Notes: generated by a model not told the origin, from the letters alone. A DNA stretch of 64,000 nt from Chitinophaga jiangningensis (GCF_900142605.1 NZ_FRBL01000008.1:310001-374000); one strand, 5' to 3'; numbered from the stretch's first letter, positions 36,404-45,382 are shown. A program made the numbers and translations.

Positions 36404-38986
36404 TTATTTCACCATCTCCGTAAAAGCTACCGGGTAATCTTCGCCATAGACTTTCGCATATTCTTTTGCAAAACGCTCGTAGGCATTTTTAGCGAGGGAG
36501 TGGCGGCCGAGGGCTATCAAGGCACGGCATTTTAACCGTAGCGCCTCTTCACTGAGTGGATCGAAGTGCAGGATGGCATTAGCGGTTTCCACGAGGATGT
36601 CCGCATCCGGTTGGATATGCAGGTGCCGGGATTCCTCCAGCAGCTCATCGGTAATAATATTGGTGTAATCGGATTTAATATCGTCCAGCCAGGTGTATTC
36701 GGTTTGTTTCAGGAAGGCGCCGCGGGATACAAAGTAAAGCAGGTAGCCAAGCTTTTGGCGGCCGTGTTCCGGATAGGCAGCTTTCACATGCATGAAATCC
36801 ATCAGGTCGATGCTGATGTCGGCCGGGTTGTAATCCAGCATCCAGCGCTCTCCTTCCTTCTTAATGGAGAGCTCCCCGATTTTAGCAAGAATGCCTTTGA
36901 GTCGCACCATGTTTACAGACAGATTGTTTTTCGCAATCTTACCTTCCTTATCTCCCCAAAAAATATCATTCAGCTTTTCTGAAGAAATGCCTTTGCCATT
37001 TTTTAGTGTATATAATAATATCACCAAAAACAGTTCTTTTAATAACGGGGAGAATTGAGGGCTGTATTCATTTCCATCGGAATCCAGTATTTCAAAATTC
37101 CCGAACAGGTAAATGCTGATGGCTGTTTTACGGTCGCGCACAAACGGGGCAGGTTCCGGTGGGGCCTTATCCTGAGTCGGTTCTGCGGGCACAGGTGTAC
37201 GGGCAGGTGCAGCAACAGGTGTAGGTGCTACACTTTCTGCAAGCGGCCTATCAACAGGTGTATGCGTTACGTTTATCTTTGTAGTTTTTTTCCGGCGCCA
37301 CGCGATCCATCCCAGCAATGGCAGGAGTAAAAGCGTCAGCCACCACCAGGATAAGTTGATGCCTGACTTTTTTTCGGCTGGCTGGAAAGGCAACGGAGGA
37401 AATCCTATGCTGTAAATTTTTACGGTGGTTTGTTTCCCCAGGTCGGCCAGCAGGGTTACTGCCAGTAGTTGCCGGGAGCGGGGGCAATAAAACAGGTCCG
37501 CATCGGAAATTACATCCTGGAATGCGTACGGGATCTCATCACCCACAAACTGATAGGCCGGCGAATACAGGGAGCCTTTGATCATTTTCAGGCGGGTATC
37601 GTATCTGCTTTCATCATAGCAAAGGCCATAGTAGGTGTGGTTAATGGTATCTATTATAATAGAAGAGGCAAACACGAAGGGTGTGCCGGTATTTTCCAGT
37701 GTAAAGATTTTTTTAAACTCTTTGGTGTTGGTGTTGAAACGCATAAAGTCGTACAGGTGTTGCGGGCGCAGTACCTGGTCGCCTGTGCGGCTACCATAGC
37801 CACCGAGGATGTATATGCTGTCGTTCCACTGCCCGCCGGCCGACATATACCTGGGTGTAAAATAATCGCCGGAGGTTTGGATGTCCGTCCATTGCTGCGT
37901 GGTAAAATCGTAGCGCTGTACCTGGTTTTTATATTTCAGTTGTCCGTAACCCCCAAAGATATAGAGTGCGTTTTCCTTACGGGAAAACACTTTGCTGGTA
38001 TGGCCGTATTCCGTATTGGCTACCGTATCAAAGCTGTTAGTCCAACGGCCGGTATTATCCTGATAAGTGGAGATACCATGTATATCGATGTAGAAATTAT
38101 AGAGTTTATGATCGTTGGTATTGTAGAGTGATTGGTTGGCCTGAAAGAGATGATAACCTACAGAGGGGCGTGCTACTTCGGTGGTCATCTCATCATCTAT
38201 CGGAAGTTCATATACGGTATCTTCAGAAACGAGGTATACTTTTTCCGCTTCCTGGTTAAAGGTCACGCTGGCATTTCCTTTTACAGTGGCGGATTTCAGG
38301 AGTCGCCAGTTACGGTGCAGGTCATCGGACCAGAGCGGATTGGTAACAATGGCCTGTTTGCCGGCGATAGTATCTTCCAGGTGATGGGTACCGGGCTTGC
38401 CCAGCGGCCAGTAGTAACGCAGCTTATTCGATTCCGAATAGCCTACGTTTCGCAGGATCATGGGTGGCACATCAGTAGTGATGAAGTCCTTTAACCGAAG
38501 CGCACCAAAATATATATGGAAGCAATTATCTTTTAGGTGGATGGGAGTGGTTTTGTACAGCTGATGGTTGATATAACAGCTAATAGTATTTTTGGTAAGG
38601 TGGTAGCGGATATTAGTCCATTTATTATAGAGAATGGATTTATCCAGTTTGAAATCAATGCCGCAGAAGGATTCACCTACGATGGTATTAAAAACTTCAT
38701 CCTTCTGATTGTAGACCAGATCGATGTTCTGGCCGCTACTGCTGATCATGCGGAACAGGTAGCCGAAGTAAATGGACCTGTTGGGGATGAAGGAAAAATC
38801 GAATGAAAGATCAAAGCTATCCTCAAAACAAAGTTCGTTTTCGGATAACTCCAGTGAGGTCCTTTTTTCCTGTGGTGCGTTGAAAGAGTAAAAGGTGAGG
38901 CCATAATTTTCCTGGCCTTTTGTGGAATAAAATGCAGCGAATAGTAATACTAAAGTAGTGGCAAATGTCTTGATGGCCGTCTTCAT
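36404..38986 (-). CDS. Membrane-anchored Kelch protein with SARP-like C-terminal domain
   Basis: About 860 residues. A signal peptide (FATTLVLLFAAFYSTKGQ) starts an exported part: a concanavalin/laminin-G-like N-terminal half and Kelch-type blades (YIFGGYGQLKYKNQVQRYDF, YILGGYGSRTGD). A membrane helix at about 545-568 (WWWLTLLLLPLLGWIAW) ends in RRKK, so the rest is cytoplasmic: a Pro/Ala-rich linker, then a winged-helix region at about 620-720 (ISIYLFGNFEILDSDGN and SSEKLNDIFWGDKEGKIAKN) and a helical BTAD-like tail at about 725-860 (ALRLKCRALIALGRHSLAKN). This is the SARP/DnrI layout. It would be a one-component receptor joining outside ligand to DNA. The long frame opens at a TTG; ATG 38986 is chosen. 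No other regulator is next to the middle locus. Confidence 0.85.
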   Translation of the reverse strand: MKTAIKTFATTLVLLFAAFYSTKGQENYGLTFYSFNAPQEKRTSLELSENELCFEDSFDLSFDFSFIPNRSIYFGYLFRMISSSGQNIDLVYNQKDEVFNTIVGESFCGIDFKLDKSILYNKWTNIRYHLTKNTISCYINHQLYKTTPIHLKDNCFHIYFGALRLKDFITTDVPPMILRNVGYSESNKLRYYWPLGKPGTHHLEDTIAGKQAIVTNPLWSDDLHRNWRLLKSATVKGNASVTFNQEAEKVYLVSEDTVYELPIDDEMTTEVARPSVGYHLFQANQSLYNTNDHKLYNFYIDIHGISTYQDNTGRWTNSFDTVANTEYGHTSKVFSRKENALYIFGGYGQLKYKNQVQRYDFTTQQWTDIQTSGDYFTPRYMSAGGQWNDSIYILGGYGSRTGDQVLRPQHLYDFMRFNTNTKEFKKIFTLENTGTPFVFASSIIIDTINHTYYGLCYDESRYDTRLKMIKGSLYSPAYQFVGDEIPYAFQDVISDADLFYCPRSRQLLAVTLLADLGKQTTVKIYSIGFPPLPFQPAEKKSGINLSWWWLTLLLLPLLGWIAWRRKKTTKINVTHTPVDRPLAESVAPTPVAAPARTPVPAEPTQDKAPPEPAPFVRDRKTAISIYLFGNFEILDSDGNEYSPQFSPLLKELFLVILLYTLKNGKGISSEKLNDIFWGDKEGKIAKNNLSVNMVRLKGILAKIGELSIKKEGERWMLDYNPADISIDLMDFMHVKAAYPEHGRQKLGYLLYFVSRGAFLKQTEYTWLDDIKSDYTNIITDELLEESRHLHIQPDADILVETANAILHFDPLSEEALRLKCRALIALGRHSLAKNAYERFAKEYAKVYGEDYPVAFTEMVK

Positions 38987-39113
38987 AACTCCACTAAATA
39001 TATAATTATTCCTGAAATTAATCCCGGTACAATAAAAAATGAGCAATATGCTTCCTTTTCCGGCACCCGCTAACAACTAAAATTTCAGGTCAATTTTTCA
39101 CAGGAATTATCTG

Positions 39114-39124
39114 CCTTACTTTGT
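39114..39124 (+). promoter_or_regulatory. Probable -7 region of the methyltransferase gene
   Basis: CTTACTTTGTA, a 7-of-8 match to TAnnTTTG, the same form as ahead of GH95. An inverted repeat CAAGTTG (39173-39179) / CAACTTG (39195-39201) follows in the leader of about 120 nt. No other good box lies between the two divergent genes. Confidence 0.35.
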
Positions 39125-39255
39125 AGTTTTTCTCCTATCTTCATAGGCTCAAATAAAAACAGGAAAAACCTTCAAGTTGTCATGAAAATATACTCAACTT
39201 GGTATAAATAAAGTTTTTATACATTCACAAATAATTACAAATTAATATATTTTCG

Positions 39256-40053
39256 ATGAACCCATATTTTTCTGGTGAAGTGCTGCACGGCGATAACTTT
39301 ACAGAAGCGGAAATAACCCAGTGGTATAACGATGAAAAGGAAGGTTATGCGGGATTGGTATCAGGGTATAAGAGCTATGAATATTCCTATCATCAGATAA
39401 ACCGGATGTACGGTTTTAACTATTTACCCGACAAAAAGTTTCAAAGAGTGTTAGGCATTGGTTCTGCATTTGGCCATGAGTTTGTGCCTATTGCAGGGCA
39501 GATAGAAAACCTGTATATCCTGGAGCCTTCTGACAACCTGGTGTCTGATGCCATCGGCGGTGTGAAAACGAATTACAAGAAGCCTAATATTGACGGCACG
39601 ATTGACTTTCCAACGGATTATTTTGATCTGATCATTTGCTTTGATACGATGCATCATATTCCGAATGTAAAGCATGTGCTCACGGAAATGCATCGCTGCC
39701 TTGCTCCCGGCGGCTTTCTGCTGCTGAAGGAACCTGTCAATAGTATGGGTGACTGGAGTAAACCGCGCGCCGGACTTACGAAATGGGAAAGAGGTATTCC
39801 TTACCAGTATTTCAAAAAAAATCTGCCGGAGATAGGATTTAAAGTGGTGAAGAAGCATCACTTTTTTACCATGACATCCTTCCTGATCCGAAAAACAGAG
39901 AAGCTGCTCAGTAAGCCTATTTACCGCTATAAATTCTACCTGTGGGTAGATAAGTACCTGTCGAAACTGCTTTCTTTTAATACGCCTTATCATCCTACCA
40001 GTATCTGGCAAAGGATTGGGCCTACGGAGATATTTTATATTCTGACGAAATAA
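39256..40053 (+). CDS. Class I SAM-dependent methyltransferase
   Basis: Cytoplasmic 265-residue methyltransferase of the Methyltransf_11/Ubie-like type. Motif I is VLGIGSAFGHEFVP (G-x-G-x-x-x-G form), acidic motif II is LYILEPSD, and motifs III-IV are YFDLIICFDTMHHIPN with MHRCLAPGGFLLLKEP. The C-terminal region (KLLSKPIYRYKFYLWVDKYL) is basic and aromatic. The substrate is unknown; related enzymes act on sugars, lipids or secondary metabolites. It is transcribed divergently from the Kelch-SARP gene, and a 21-bp hairpin begins 3 nt past its stop. Confidence 0.88.
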   Translation: MNPYFSGEVLHGDNFTEAEITQWYNDEKEGYAGLVSGYKSYEYSYHQINRMYGFNYLPDKKFQRVLGIGSAFGHEFVPIAGQIENLYILEPSDNLVSDAIGGVKTNYKKPNIDGTIDFPTDYFDLIICFDTMHHIPNVKHVLTEMHRCLAPGGFLLLKEPVNSMGDWSKPRAGLTKWERGIPYQYFKKNLPEIGFKVVKKHHFFTMTSFLIRKTEKLLSKPIYRYKFYLWVDKYLSKLLSFNTPYHPTSIWQRIGPTEIFYILTK

Positions 40054-40055
40054 TT

Positions 40056-40100
40056 TTCAACACTACACCGGATGCCTTCGGCATCCGGTGTAGTGTTGAA
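40056..40100 (+). terminator. 21-bp perfect hairpin after the methyltransferase
   Basis: Perfect 21-bp arms around loop TTC, running from TTCAACACTACACC to the complementary end GGTGTAGTGTTGAA, starting 3 nt past the stop codon. Strong stem but no T-run, because the next hairpin begins inside its right arm. It may terminate, protect the 3' end, or be a mobile repeat. Confidence 0.6.
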
Positions 40101-40132
40101 TGGTCAGGGCCTGCGGCCCTGACCATTCAACA
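40094..40132. repeat. 18-bp perfect hairpin overlapping the previous one
   Basis: Arms TGTTGAATGGTCAGGGCC and complement around loop TGC. Its left arm shares 40094-40100 with the right arm of the hairpin at 40056-40100, so both cannot be fully paired at once. Confidence 0.75.
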
Positions 40133-40215
40133 AACAAGGAACAGCCAAACAACAAAACACAAACCTTTGCTGCTTACCTGCTTTGCTGCTTTGCGTGCAA
40201 AAAAGATCGCTCCCC

Positions 40216-40232
40216 TGGCGCCGAAGGCGCCA
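40216..40232. repeat. Triloop hairpin TGGCGCC-GAA-GGCGCCA
   Basis: Perfect 7-bp stem with loop GAA, of the same C(GNA)G kind as those at 36261-36384, 40056-40132 and 62528-62542. Confidence 0.7.
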
Positions 40233-40383
40233 TAACCAAAACAAAGCTTTGCGAGAAAAGCCCCCACAATTACCACCTGTAACATTTTTATGAAATTTCC
40301 ATTTGCCTGTTATATTTTGGCAACACATCTCCCGGAAATAACTACACGCCAGTCATGCTAACCAATTAAAATGGCGTTACTAC

Positions 40384-43300
40384 ATGAAGCAATGTAAAAA
40401 GGTATTACTTGTAATCGGCCTGCTGACCGGTTGCATCTTCCACGTTTATGGCCAGTTCAAGCCAGGGAAATCATTTTATACGCAGCAACCGGATGATCCG
40501 GCAGCGGTAAATTTCACTCCTGAAAATTTCGCGATCAGGGCAGACGGTAGCATGGACGTTTCGGACCAGCTGCAACAGGCGATCAACCAGCTGAAGAAAG
40601 ACCGCAACTTCGGTACCCTCCTGATTCCGGAAGGTACCTACAAAATCTCTAAAACTATTTACATCCCCGGCGCCATCCGTGTGATCGGTTATGGAAGGAA
40701 CCGGCCTACCATAGTACTGGCAAAAAACTCTCCCGGCTTCCAGGAAGAAAAACCGGGTGATAAAGGGAAAGCCAGTTACCTGTTCTGGTTTACCAGCAGC
40801 GCTGTAGAGCCCGGTGGTCCTATTGCTGATGCAGGCGCAGGCACTTTTTACAGTGCATTATCAAATGTGGATATAAAGATAGAAGACGGTAACCCACATG
40901 CGGTGGCCCTGCGTACCCACTTCGCGCAGCATAGCTTTGTAGCCCATATCAACATCAATATCGGCAATGGTAAAGCAGGCCTTTTTGAGGTAGGTAATTT
41001 TATGGAAGATGTGCAATTCTTCGGAGGGGAATATGGCATCTATACCACCAAAGCATCTCCGGGCTGGCAGTTCATGATGATGGACACCTACTTCGAAGGG
41101 CAACGCCGCAGCGCCATTAAATCCCAGGAAGCCGGCTTCACCATCGTACGCATGCAGGTGAAAAATACGCCGGCAGCCATACAGGTGGAACCTAATTACT
41201 GGGAAAAAATATATATAGAAGATAGTCGCTTCGAAAACATCAGCGGCCCCGCCATTACCATCAGTAATGAAGGCAACGCTAATATGCAGCTCAACATCCG
41301 TAACCTCTCCTGCAGTAAAGTGCCGGTGCTGGTGAAATATCCACAGGGTGATACCGCCACTAAAGCACCAGCGCCTGTTTACGCGGTAAATGCACTCACG
41401 TACGGCCTGCAACAGAATGACCTCGACAAAGACCCTGTTTTCCGCCTCAACGTAGATGCGGTACCGTTACAGCGGATGCCGGCACCTGCCACTAACGACG
41501 TGCCCGCTTTACCGGCTATGGCCACCTGGTACAACCTCAAAGCTTCCGGCGCCAAAGGCGATGGCATCACCGATGATACCAAAGCCATACAACAGGCCAT
41601 CGACGAACATCCGGTGATATTTGTACCACAGGGGTCCTACCGCATTACCGAAACGATTCACCTTAAACCCAATACCGTTCTTATTGGCCTCCATCCCATA
41701 GCCACCAACTTTGCGCTGGCTGAAAACAGCGCAGCCTTTGGCGGTTTCGGCGCCCCTAAAGCCATGGTAGAAGCACCGGCAGGCGGCACCAACATCATCA
41801 CCGGCATTGGCCTCTATACCGGCACAAGCAACTACCGCGCAGTGGCCTGCAAATGGATGGCCGGCGCCACCTCCATGGTCGACGATGTGAAATTCATCGG
41901 CGGCCACGGCACCATGCGCCCCGGCCCACAGGTAGCCTGGAAATGGGAAGAGCGGCAGCAATCCGGTGAACGCCGCTCCTACGGCAACTTTGACCCTACC
42001 TGGGACACGCAGTACTGGAGCATGTGGGTAACCAACAACGGCGGTGGTATCTTTAAAAATATATGGTCCGCCGATACTTATGCCACCAACGGCTTTTATG
42101 CGGACAACACCAGCACCCGTGGCAGGATCTACGCCCTCTCCGTAGAACACCACGTACGCAATGAGGTACGCTTCAACAAAGTTTCCAACTGGAAAGTATT
42201 TGCCCTGCAGCTGGAAGAGGAAAGCGTGGAAAGCTCCGAATGCCAGCCACTGGAATTGACGGACTGTCACGACATGACTTTCGCCAACCTCTACATGTTC
42301 CGCGTAATCCGCGTGAAGGTGCCGTATCCCTATAGCATACGCACCTGGAATTGTCGCAACGTGGAATTACTCAACGTACACAACTACAGCCAGATCAAAT
42401 ACACCACCGACAATCCATTATACGATATCAACACCAACACCGAAGTGCGGCCAACAGAACTAGCCAAACTCTATATCACCGGCAATACTGCTACAAATGC
42501 CAAAACCGCGCCGGTAAACGGTGTACAGCAACTGGCCAATGGATTTGAATTCGCCCTCGGGTTGTGTTCGGATTCCAAAGGCAATGTATACTTTGCAGAA
42601 CAACGCATGAAGCGCATCTATAAATGGAATGCCGCTACGCAATCGCTCCGGCTGCTGGCCGACTTCCCCTGGGAGCCGCTCTCCCTTGGCTGCGACTCGC
42701 AGGATAACCTCCTGGTAGTATTCCGCTATAATCCGCAACCAGGGCTGCTGATCAATGGTGTACCGGAAAAATTCGAAAACCCCGCTGATGCAAAAGGTAC
42801 CTCCTTCAGCGGTTGGGGCAACTCCGGATTTGGTACACTCGTATACAGCATCCATCCTGATGCCCCGGAAGAAAGTATTCAGCTATTACGGCAAGTGCCG
42901 ATGGGCAGCATTAGCCAGGTGCATAAAGCATTGTATCCTTCTAACCGCTGGCGCGACTTCCACGATTTCAACACCGTATCCGTTAATAAAAATGAAACCT
43001 GCTGGGTAGCACCGGATGGCAAAACCATTATTCCTGCAGCATACGACCTGGCCCGCGCCTGCGCTCTGGCAGAGGCATTCCCCGACAAGCCTCTTTATAC
43101 AACGGACGAATACGACAAACGCACCGTGCGCCTCAACGTGGATGCAAAAGGGTACCTCTCCGATCTAACCTACTTCGCTGAAAAAGGCGACTTCAATGCC
43201 ATTCCCGACGCTAAAGGAAATGTTTGGATAGCGGATGGGGAGCTTTTCCAGTTCAATCCCGCCGGCCGGCAGGTGCAAATGCTTAAAGTGCCGGAACGCC

Positions 43301-43398
43301 CGTCGTCACTGGCGATTACCGATGCAGGGAGACAATTGTTTGTAACGGGGCGTACAGGGTTGTACAGAATTGCTTTGCCAGTTTCGTATAGTCGTTAG
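40384..43398 (+). CDS. Exported tandem beta-helix protein with C-terminal propeller
   Basis: 1004 residues. A signal peptide (VLLVIGLLTGCIFHVYGQ) leads two pectate-lyase-3/GH28-related right-handed beta-helix domains: about 45-340 (VSDQLQQAINQLKKDRNFGT, LLIPEGTYKISKTIYIPG) and about 375-700 (LKASGAKGDGITDDTKAIQQ, VIFVPQGSYRITETIHLKP). Residues about 715-1000 look like an NHL/gluconolactonase-type propeller (FALGLCSDSKGNVYFAEQRM, GDFNAIPDAKGNVWIADG). The double-helix build resembles GH55 and phage-tail-like enzymes; I see no conserved catalytic set that decides the activity. A depolymerase or lyase for a polysaccharide is likely. It stands alone on the plus strand. Confidence 0.82.
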   Translation: MKQCKKVLLVIGLLTGCIFHVYGQFKPGKSFYTQQPDDPAAVNFTPENFAIRADGSMDVSDQLQQAINQLKKDRNFGTLLIPEGTYKISKTIYIPGAIRVIGYGRNRPTIVLAKNSPGFQEEKPGDKGKASYLFWFTSSAVEPGGPIADAGAGTFYSALSNVDIKIEDGNPHAVALRTHFAQHSFVAHININIGNGKAGLFEVGNFMEDVQFFGGEYGIYTTKASPGWQFMMMDTYFEGQRRSAIKSQEAGFTIVRMQVKNTPAAIQVEPNYWEKIYIEDSRFENISGPAITISNEGNANMQLNIRNLSCSKVPVLVKYPQGDTATKAPAPVYAVNALTYGLQQNDLDKDPVFRLNVDAVPLQRMPAPATNDVPALPAMATWYNLKASGAKGDGITDDTKAIQQAIDEHPVIFVPQGSYRITETIHLKPNTVLIGLHPIATNFALAENSAAFGGFGAPKAMVEAPAGGTNIITGIGLYTGTSNYRAVACKWMAGATSMVDDVKFIGGHGTMRPGPQVAWKWEERQQSGERRSYGNFDPTWDTQYWSMWVTNNGGGIFKNIWSADTYATNGFYADNTSTRGRIYALSVEHHVRNEVRFNKVSNWKVFALQLEEESVESSECQPLELTDCHDMTFANLYMFRVIRVKVPYPYSIRTWNCRNVELLNVHNYSQIKYTTDNPLYDINTNTEVRPTELAKLYITGNTATNAKTAPVNGVQQLANGFEFALGLCSDSKGNVYFAEQRMKRIYKWNAATQSLRLLADFPWEPLSLGCDSQDNLLVVFRYNPQPGLLINGVPEKFENPADAKGTSFSGWGNSGFGTLVYSIHPDAPEESIQLLRQVPMGSISQVHKALYPSNRWRDFHDFNTVSVNKNETCWVAPDGKTIIPAAYDLARACALAEAFPDKPLYTTDEYDKRTVRLNVDAKGYLSDLTYFAEKGDFNAIPDAKGNVWIADGELFQFNPAGRQVQMLKVPERPSSLAITDAGRQLFVTGRTGLYRIALPVSYSR

Positions 43399-43442
43399 CA
43401 TAATAGTTTGGTGACAATTTCAACCTGTTATTTTTCATATAT

Positions 43443-43730
43443 GCATTAACGTTATCATCACCTAATACGGTAATACAATGGCGTATGGACGCCTGGCAGC
43501 GTGTTTCAAAATAGAATCTTCCCATAAGTCCACTTTGGTAATTAACATGAAAATTGATTTGATAATTACGAAGATCGTAGCGAAGATTACCTTCGATAGA
43601 CGCCTGCCAGGCGTCTCTACGCCGATTAATAATGATATCGCATATATAATTATCGTATACCCATTAACGTTACCACTACATAATACTTTTAGCATATTGG
43701 TGTAGAGACGCCTGGCAGGCGTCTATCCGA
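43443..43730. repeat. Cluster of three palindromic repeat copies
   Basis: Copy 1 (43443-43507) and copy 2 (43660-43726) are diverged direct copies, both with CATTAACGTTA near the left end and GACGCCTGGCAG near the right. Copy 3 (about 43590-43640) is inverted and shares GTAGAGACGCCTGGCAGGCG with copy 2. Copies 2 and 3 contain a perfect 9+1+9 palindrome. They look like MITE- or REP-type elements. Confidence 0.7.
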
Positions 43731-43743
43731 GTAAATCTCCTCC

Positions 43744-43784
43744 ACAATCTCCGCTTAAAAAAACTAAAATTAAGCGGAGATTGT
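43744..43784 (+). terminator. Terminator-like hairpin
   Basis: Perfect 15-bp arms ACAATCTCCGCTTAA and complement, 11-nt A-rich loop, then ATTTTAAC. It is 345 bp past the preceding stop, so either the transcript has a long 3' end or the hairpin belongs to a small transcript in this region. An alternative is a boundary that insulates chrA. Confidence 0.5.
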
Positions 43785-43867
43785 ATTTTAACAAACACCT
43801 TACCAGCTATGCTGCCCTCATGTAACTATTAATCAATTTTATGCTTGTTCCCCACCCATAAAATTTG

Positions 43868-43875
43868 TATCTTTG
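43868..43875 (+). promoter_or_regulatory. -7 box of the chrA-type gene
   Basis: TATCTTTG, exact TAnnTTTG, with TTG at 43845-43847 as -33 element, 20 bp apart. It gives a leader of about 90 nt before ATG 43974. Confidence 0.65.
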
Positions 43876-43973
43876 TTCTTCATTTTTTCCACGACAGGCG
43901 GCCTGCAGCTGTTAACTGAAATGCAGGCATTCATCGCCTCATTCGCCCGTACGCGAATACTGCTTAAATTGAT

Positions 43974-45326
43974 ATGGTGAACGAAGATCTGACGACTTAT
44001 TCCACAACACATCCACACGAGCGCCCTCCTTTCCGGGAGGCTTTACGTTTCTGGTTTAAACTGGGCTGGATCAGCTTTGGCGGCACTACAGGACATATAG
44101 CCATCATGCATGATTACCTGGTAGAAAAGCGCAAATGGATCAGCAATCAGAAATTTTTACAGGCTTTAAACAGCTGCATGATATTACCAGGTCCGGAGGC
44201 CCAGCAGCTGGCTATTTACATTGGCTGGAAGCTGCATGGCAAAAAGGGAGGCATTACTGCCGGCACCTTGTTTGTGCTGCCATCTATGCTTATTTTACTG
44301 GCGCTGAGTGTGGTGTATGTAACCTATGGTAATAGTCCCTTACTGGAAAGTATTTTCAATGGACTAAAACCCAGTGTGCTGGCCATTATCCTGGTAGCTA
44401 CGTGGAAGGTGGGTAAGAAAGCACTGCACAGCAGTATTCATTACATGGTGGCGCTGGCCACGTTTGCGCTGTCGTATTTCCTGCATGTGGCCATGCCATT
44501 GATCATCCTCGGCATCATCCTCTTTTCCATTGCCATGGATAAGCTGTTTCCAAAGCTCGCCGGTATTGCCAAAAGTGGCATGCTGGATGTGGATGCAGCG
44601 TCGGAAAAGGAGTATGTGATTAATCTTAACCAGGTGGAAAAGCCACTTACGCGCAAGGTAATATTCCGCACGCTGGCTGCCTTCTTTGCCTTATGGGCCG
44701 CACCATTCGGCCTGCTGCTGCTCTGGGGCCAGGATGCAGCATTCTGGAATAAACTGGTATTGTTTTTTACGCAAACTGCCTGTATTACGATCGGCGGTTC
44801 CTACACGGTGATACCTTATGTGGCGCAACTGGTGGTGGTGAAATATATGTGGCTATCCAAACTACAAATGCTGGATGGCTTTGCGCTGGCAGAAACCACG
44901 CCGGGCCCGCTGATCATCGTGTTATCATTCGTAGGTTTCATGGCGGGCTATAATCATTTTGGCCATGGCGTAATCTTTGGCGTGATCGGGCTGTTGGCTA
45001 CTACCTACTTTACTTTTCTGCCCAACTTCCTGTTTATTTTCCTCGGCGCTCCGCTCGCGGATAGATACAAGGATCATCACCTGGTGCAAACTACCTTGTC
45101 GCTGGTAACTGCTGCGGTAGTGGGTGTAATTCTCAACCTTACCTTTTTCCTCGGCCGTGGTATTATGTTCCCGGGGGCTGTATCGTTGCAGGGCATTGAT
45201 TATGTATCGTTGGTTTGGGTAGGTATAGTGTTGTTTTTGTTGGTGAGATATAATACCAACGTGTTGTATATTGTATTGTTGAGTATTTTGTTTGGCGTGG
45301 TGCGGTATCTGTCCCATCTGTATTAA
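43974..45326 (+). CDS. chrA: Chromate transporter family (CHR) protein, two-domain
   Basis: Inner-membrane protein of 450 residues with two homologous CHR domains, the long form. Domain 1 has LGWISFGGTTGHIAIMHDYL and CMILPGPEAQQLAIYIGW; domain 2 has TIGGSYTVIPYVAQLVVVKY and ALAETTPGPLIIVLSFVG. The FGG and PGP motifs of chromate permeases are conserved in both halves, although domain 1 has TTGHIA where AHIA-like is usual. About ten to twelve helices. It likely extrudes chromate or a related oxyanion. It is monocistronic with its own promoter and a shared terminator; not linked to the metal-efflux operon. Confidence 0.93.
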   Translation: MVNEDLTTYSTTHPHERPPFREALRFWFKLGWISFGGTTGHIAIMHDYLVEKRKWISNQKFLQALNSCMILPGPEAQQLAIYIGWKLHGKKGGITAGTLFVLPSMLILLALSVVYVTYGNSPLLESIFNGLKPSVLAIILVATWKVGKKALHSSIHYMVALATFALSYFLHVAMPLIILGIILFSIAMDKLFPKLAGIAKSGMLDVDAASEKEYVINLNQVEKPLTRKVIFRTLAAFFALWAAPFGLLLLWGQDAAFWNKLVLFFTQTACITIGGSYTVIPYVAQLVVVKYMWLSKLQMLDGFALAETTPGPLIIVLSFVGFMAGYNHFGHGVIFGVIGLLATTYFTFLPNFLFIFLGAPLADRYKDHHLVQTTLSLVTAAVVGVILNLTFFLGRGIMFPGAVSLQGIDYVSLVWVGIVLFLLVRYNTNVLYIVLLSILFGVVRYLSHLY

Positions 45327-45344
45327 CACATCGATCGTTACACT

Positions 45345-45382
45345 AAAAATCCGCATTAACACACAGGTTAATGCGGATTTTT
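45345..45382. terminator. Bidirectional terminator between chrA and GH5
   Basis: Perfect 15-bp arms AAAAATCCGCATTAA and TTAATGCGGATTTTT with an 8-nt loop, between two convergent stops (45326 and 45400). T-runs on both strands lie in the arm ends. The core CCGCATTAA/TTAATGCGG is the same as in the terminator at 11910-11945. Confidence 0.85.

Larger units (their letters stand above)
40054..40383. other. Intergenic region with nested long hairpins
   Basis: No gene. It holds two overlapping long hairpins (40056-40132), short direct repeats of TTTGCTGCTT near 40166 and 40183, a third triloop hairpin at 40216-40232, and an AT-rich stretch with TATATTTTGG at 40311-40320 that may serve as the -7 region of the next gene. 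Confidence 0.6.
43399..43973. other. Intergenic region with palindromic repeats and the chrA promoter
   Basis: No gene. The region holds three diverged copies of a repeat with the core AGACGCCTGGCAGGCGTCT (43443-43730), a terminator-like hairpin (43744-43784) and a promoter for the ChrA gene (43868-43875). The rest is AT-rich with no open frame of note. Confidence 0.65.

Noticed and set aside
40166..40192. Tandem-repeat locus TTTGCTGCTT
   Set aside because: Two short copies only; low-complexity CTTTG-type sequence common in intergenic DNA of this phylum.
43443..43730. CRISPR array
   Set aside because: Copies are diverged, mixed in orientation and unevenly spaced; no cas genes.
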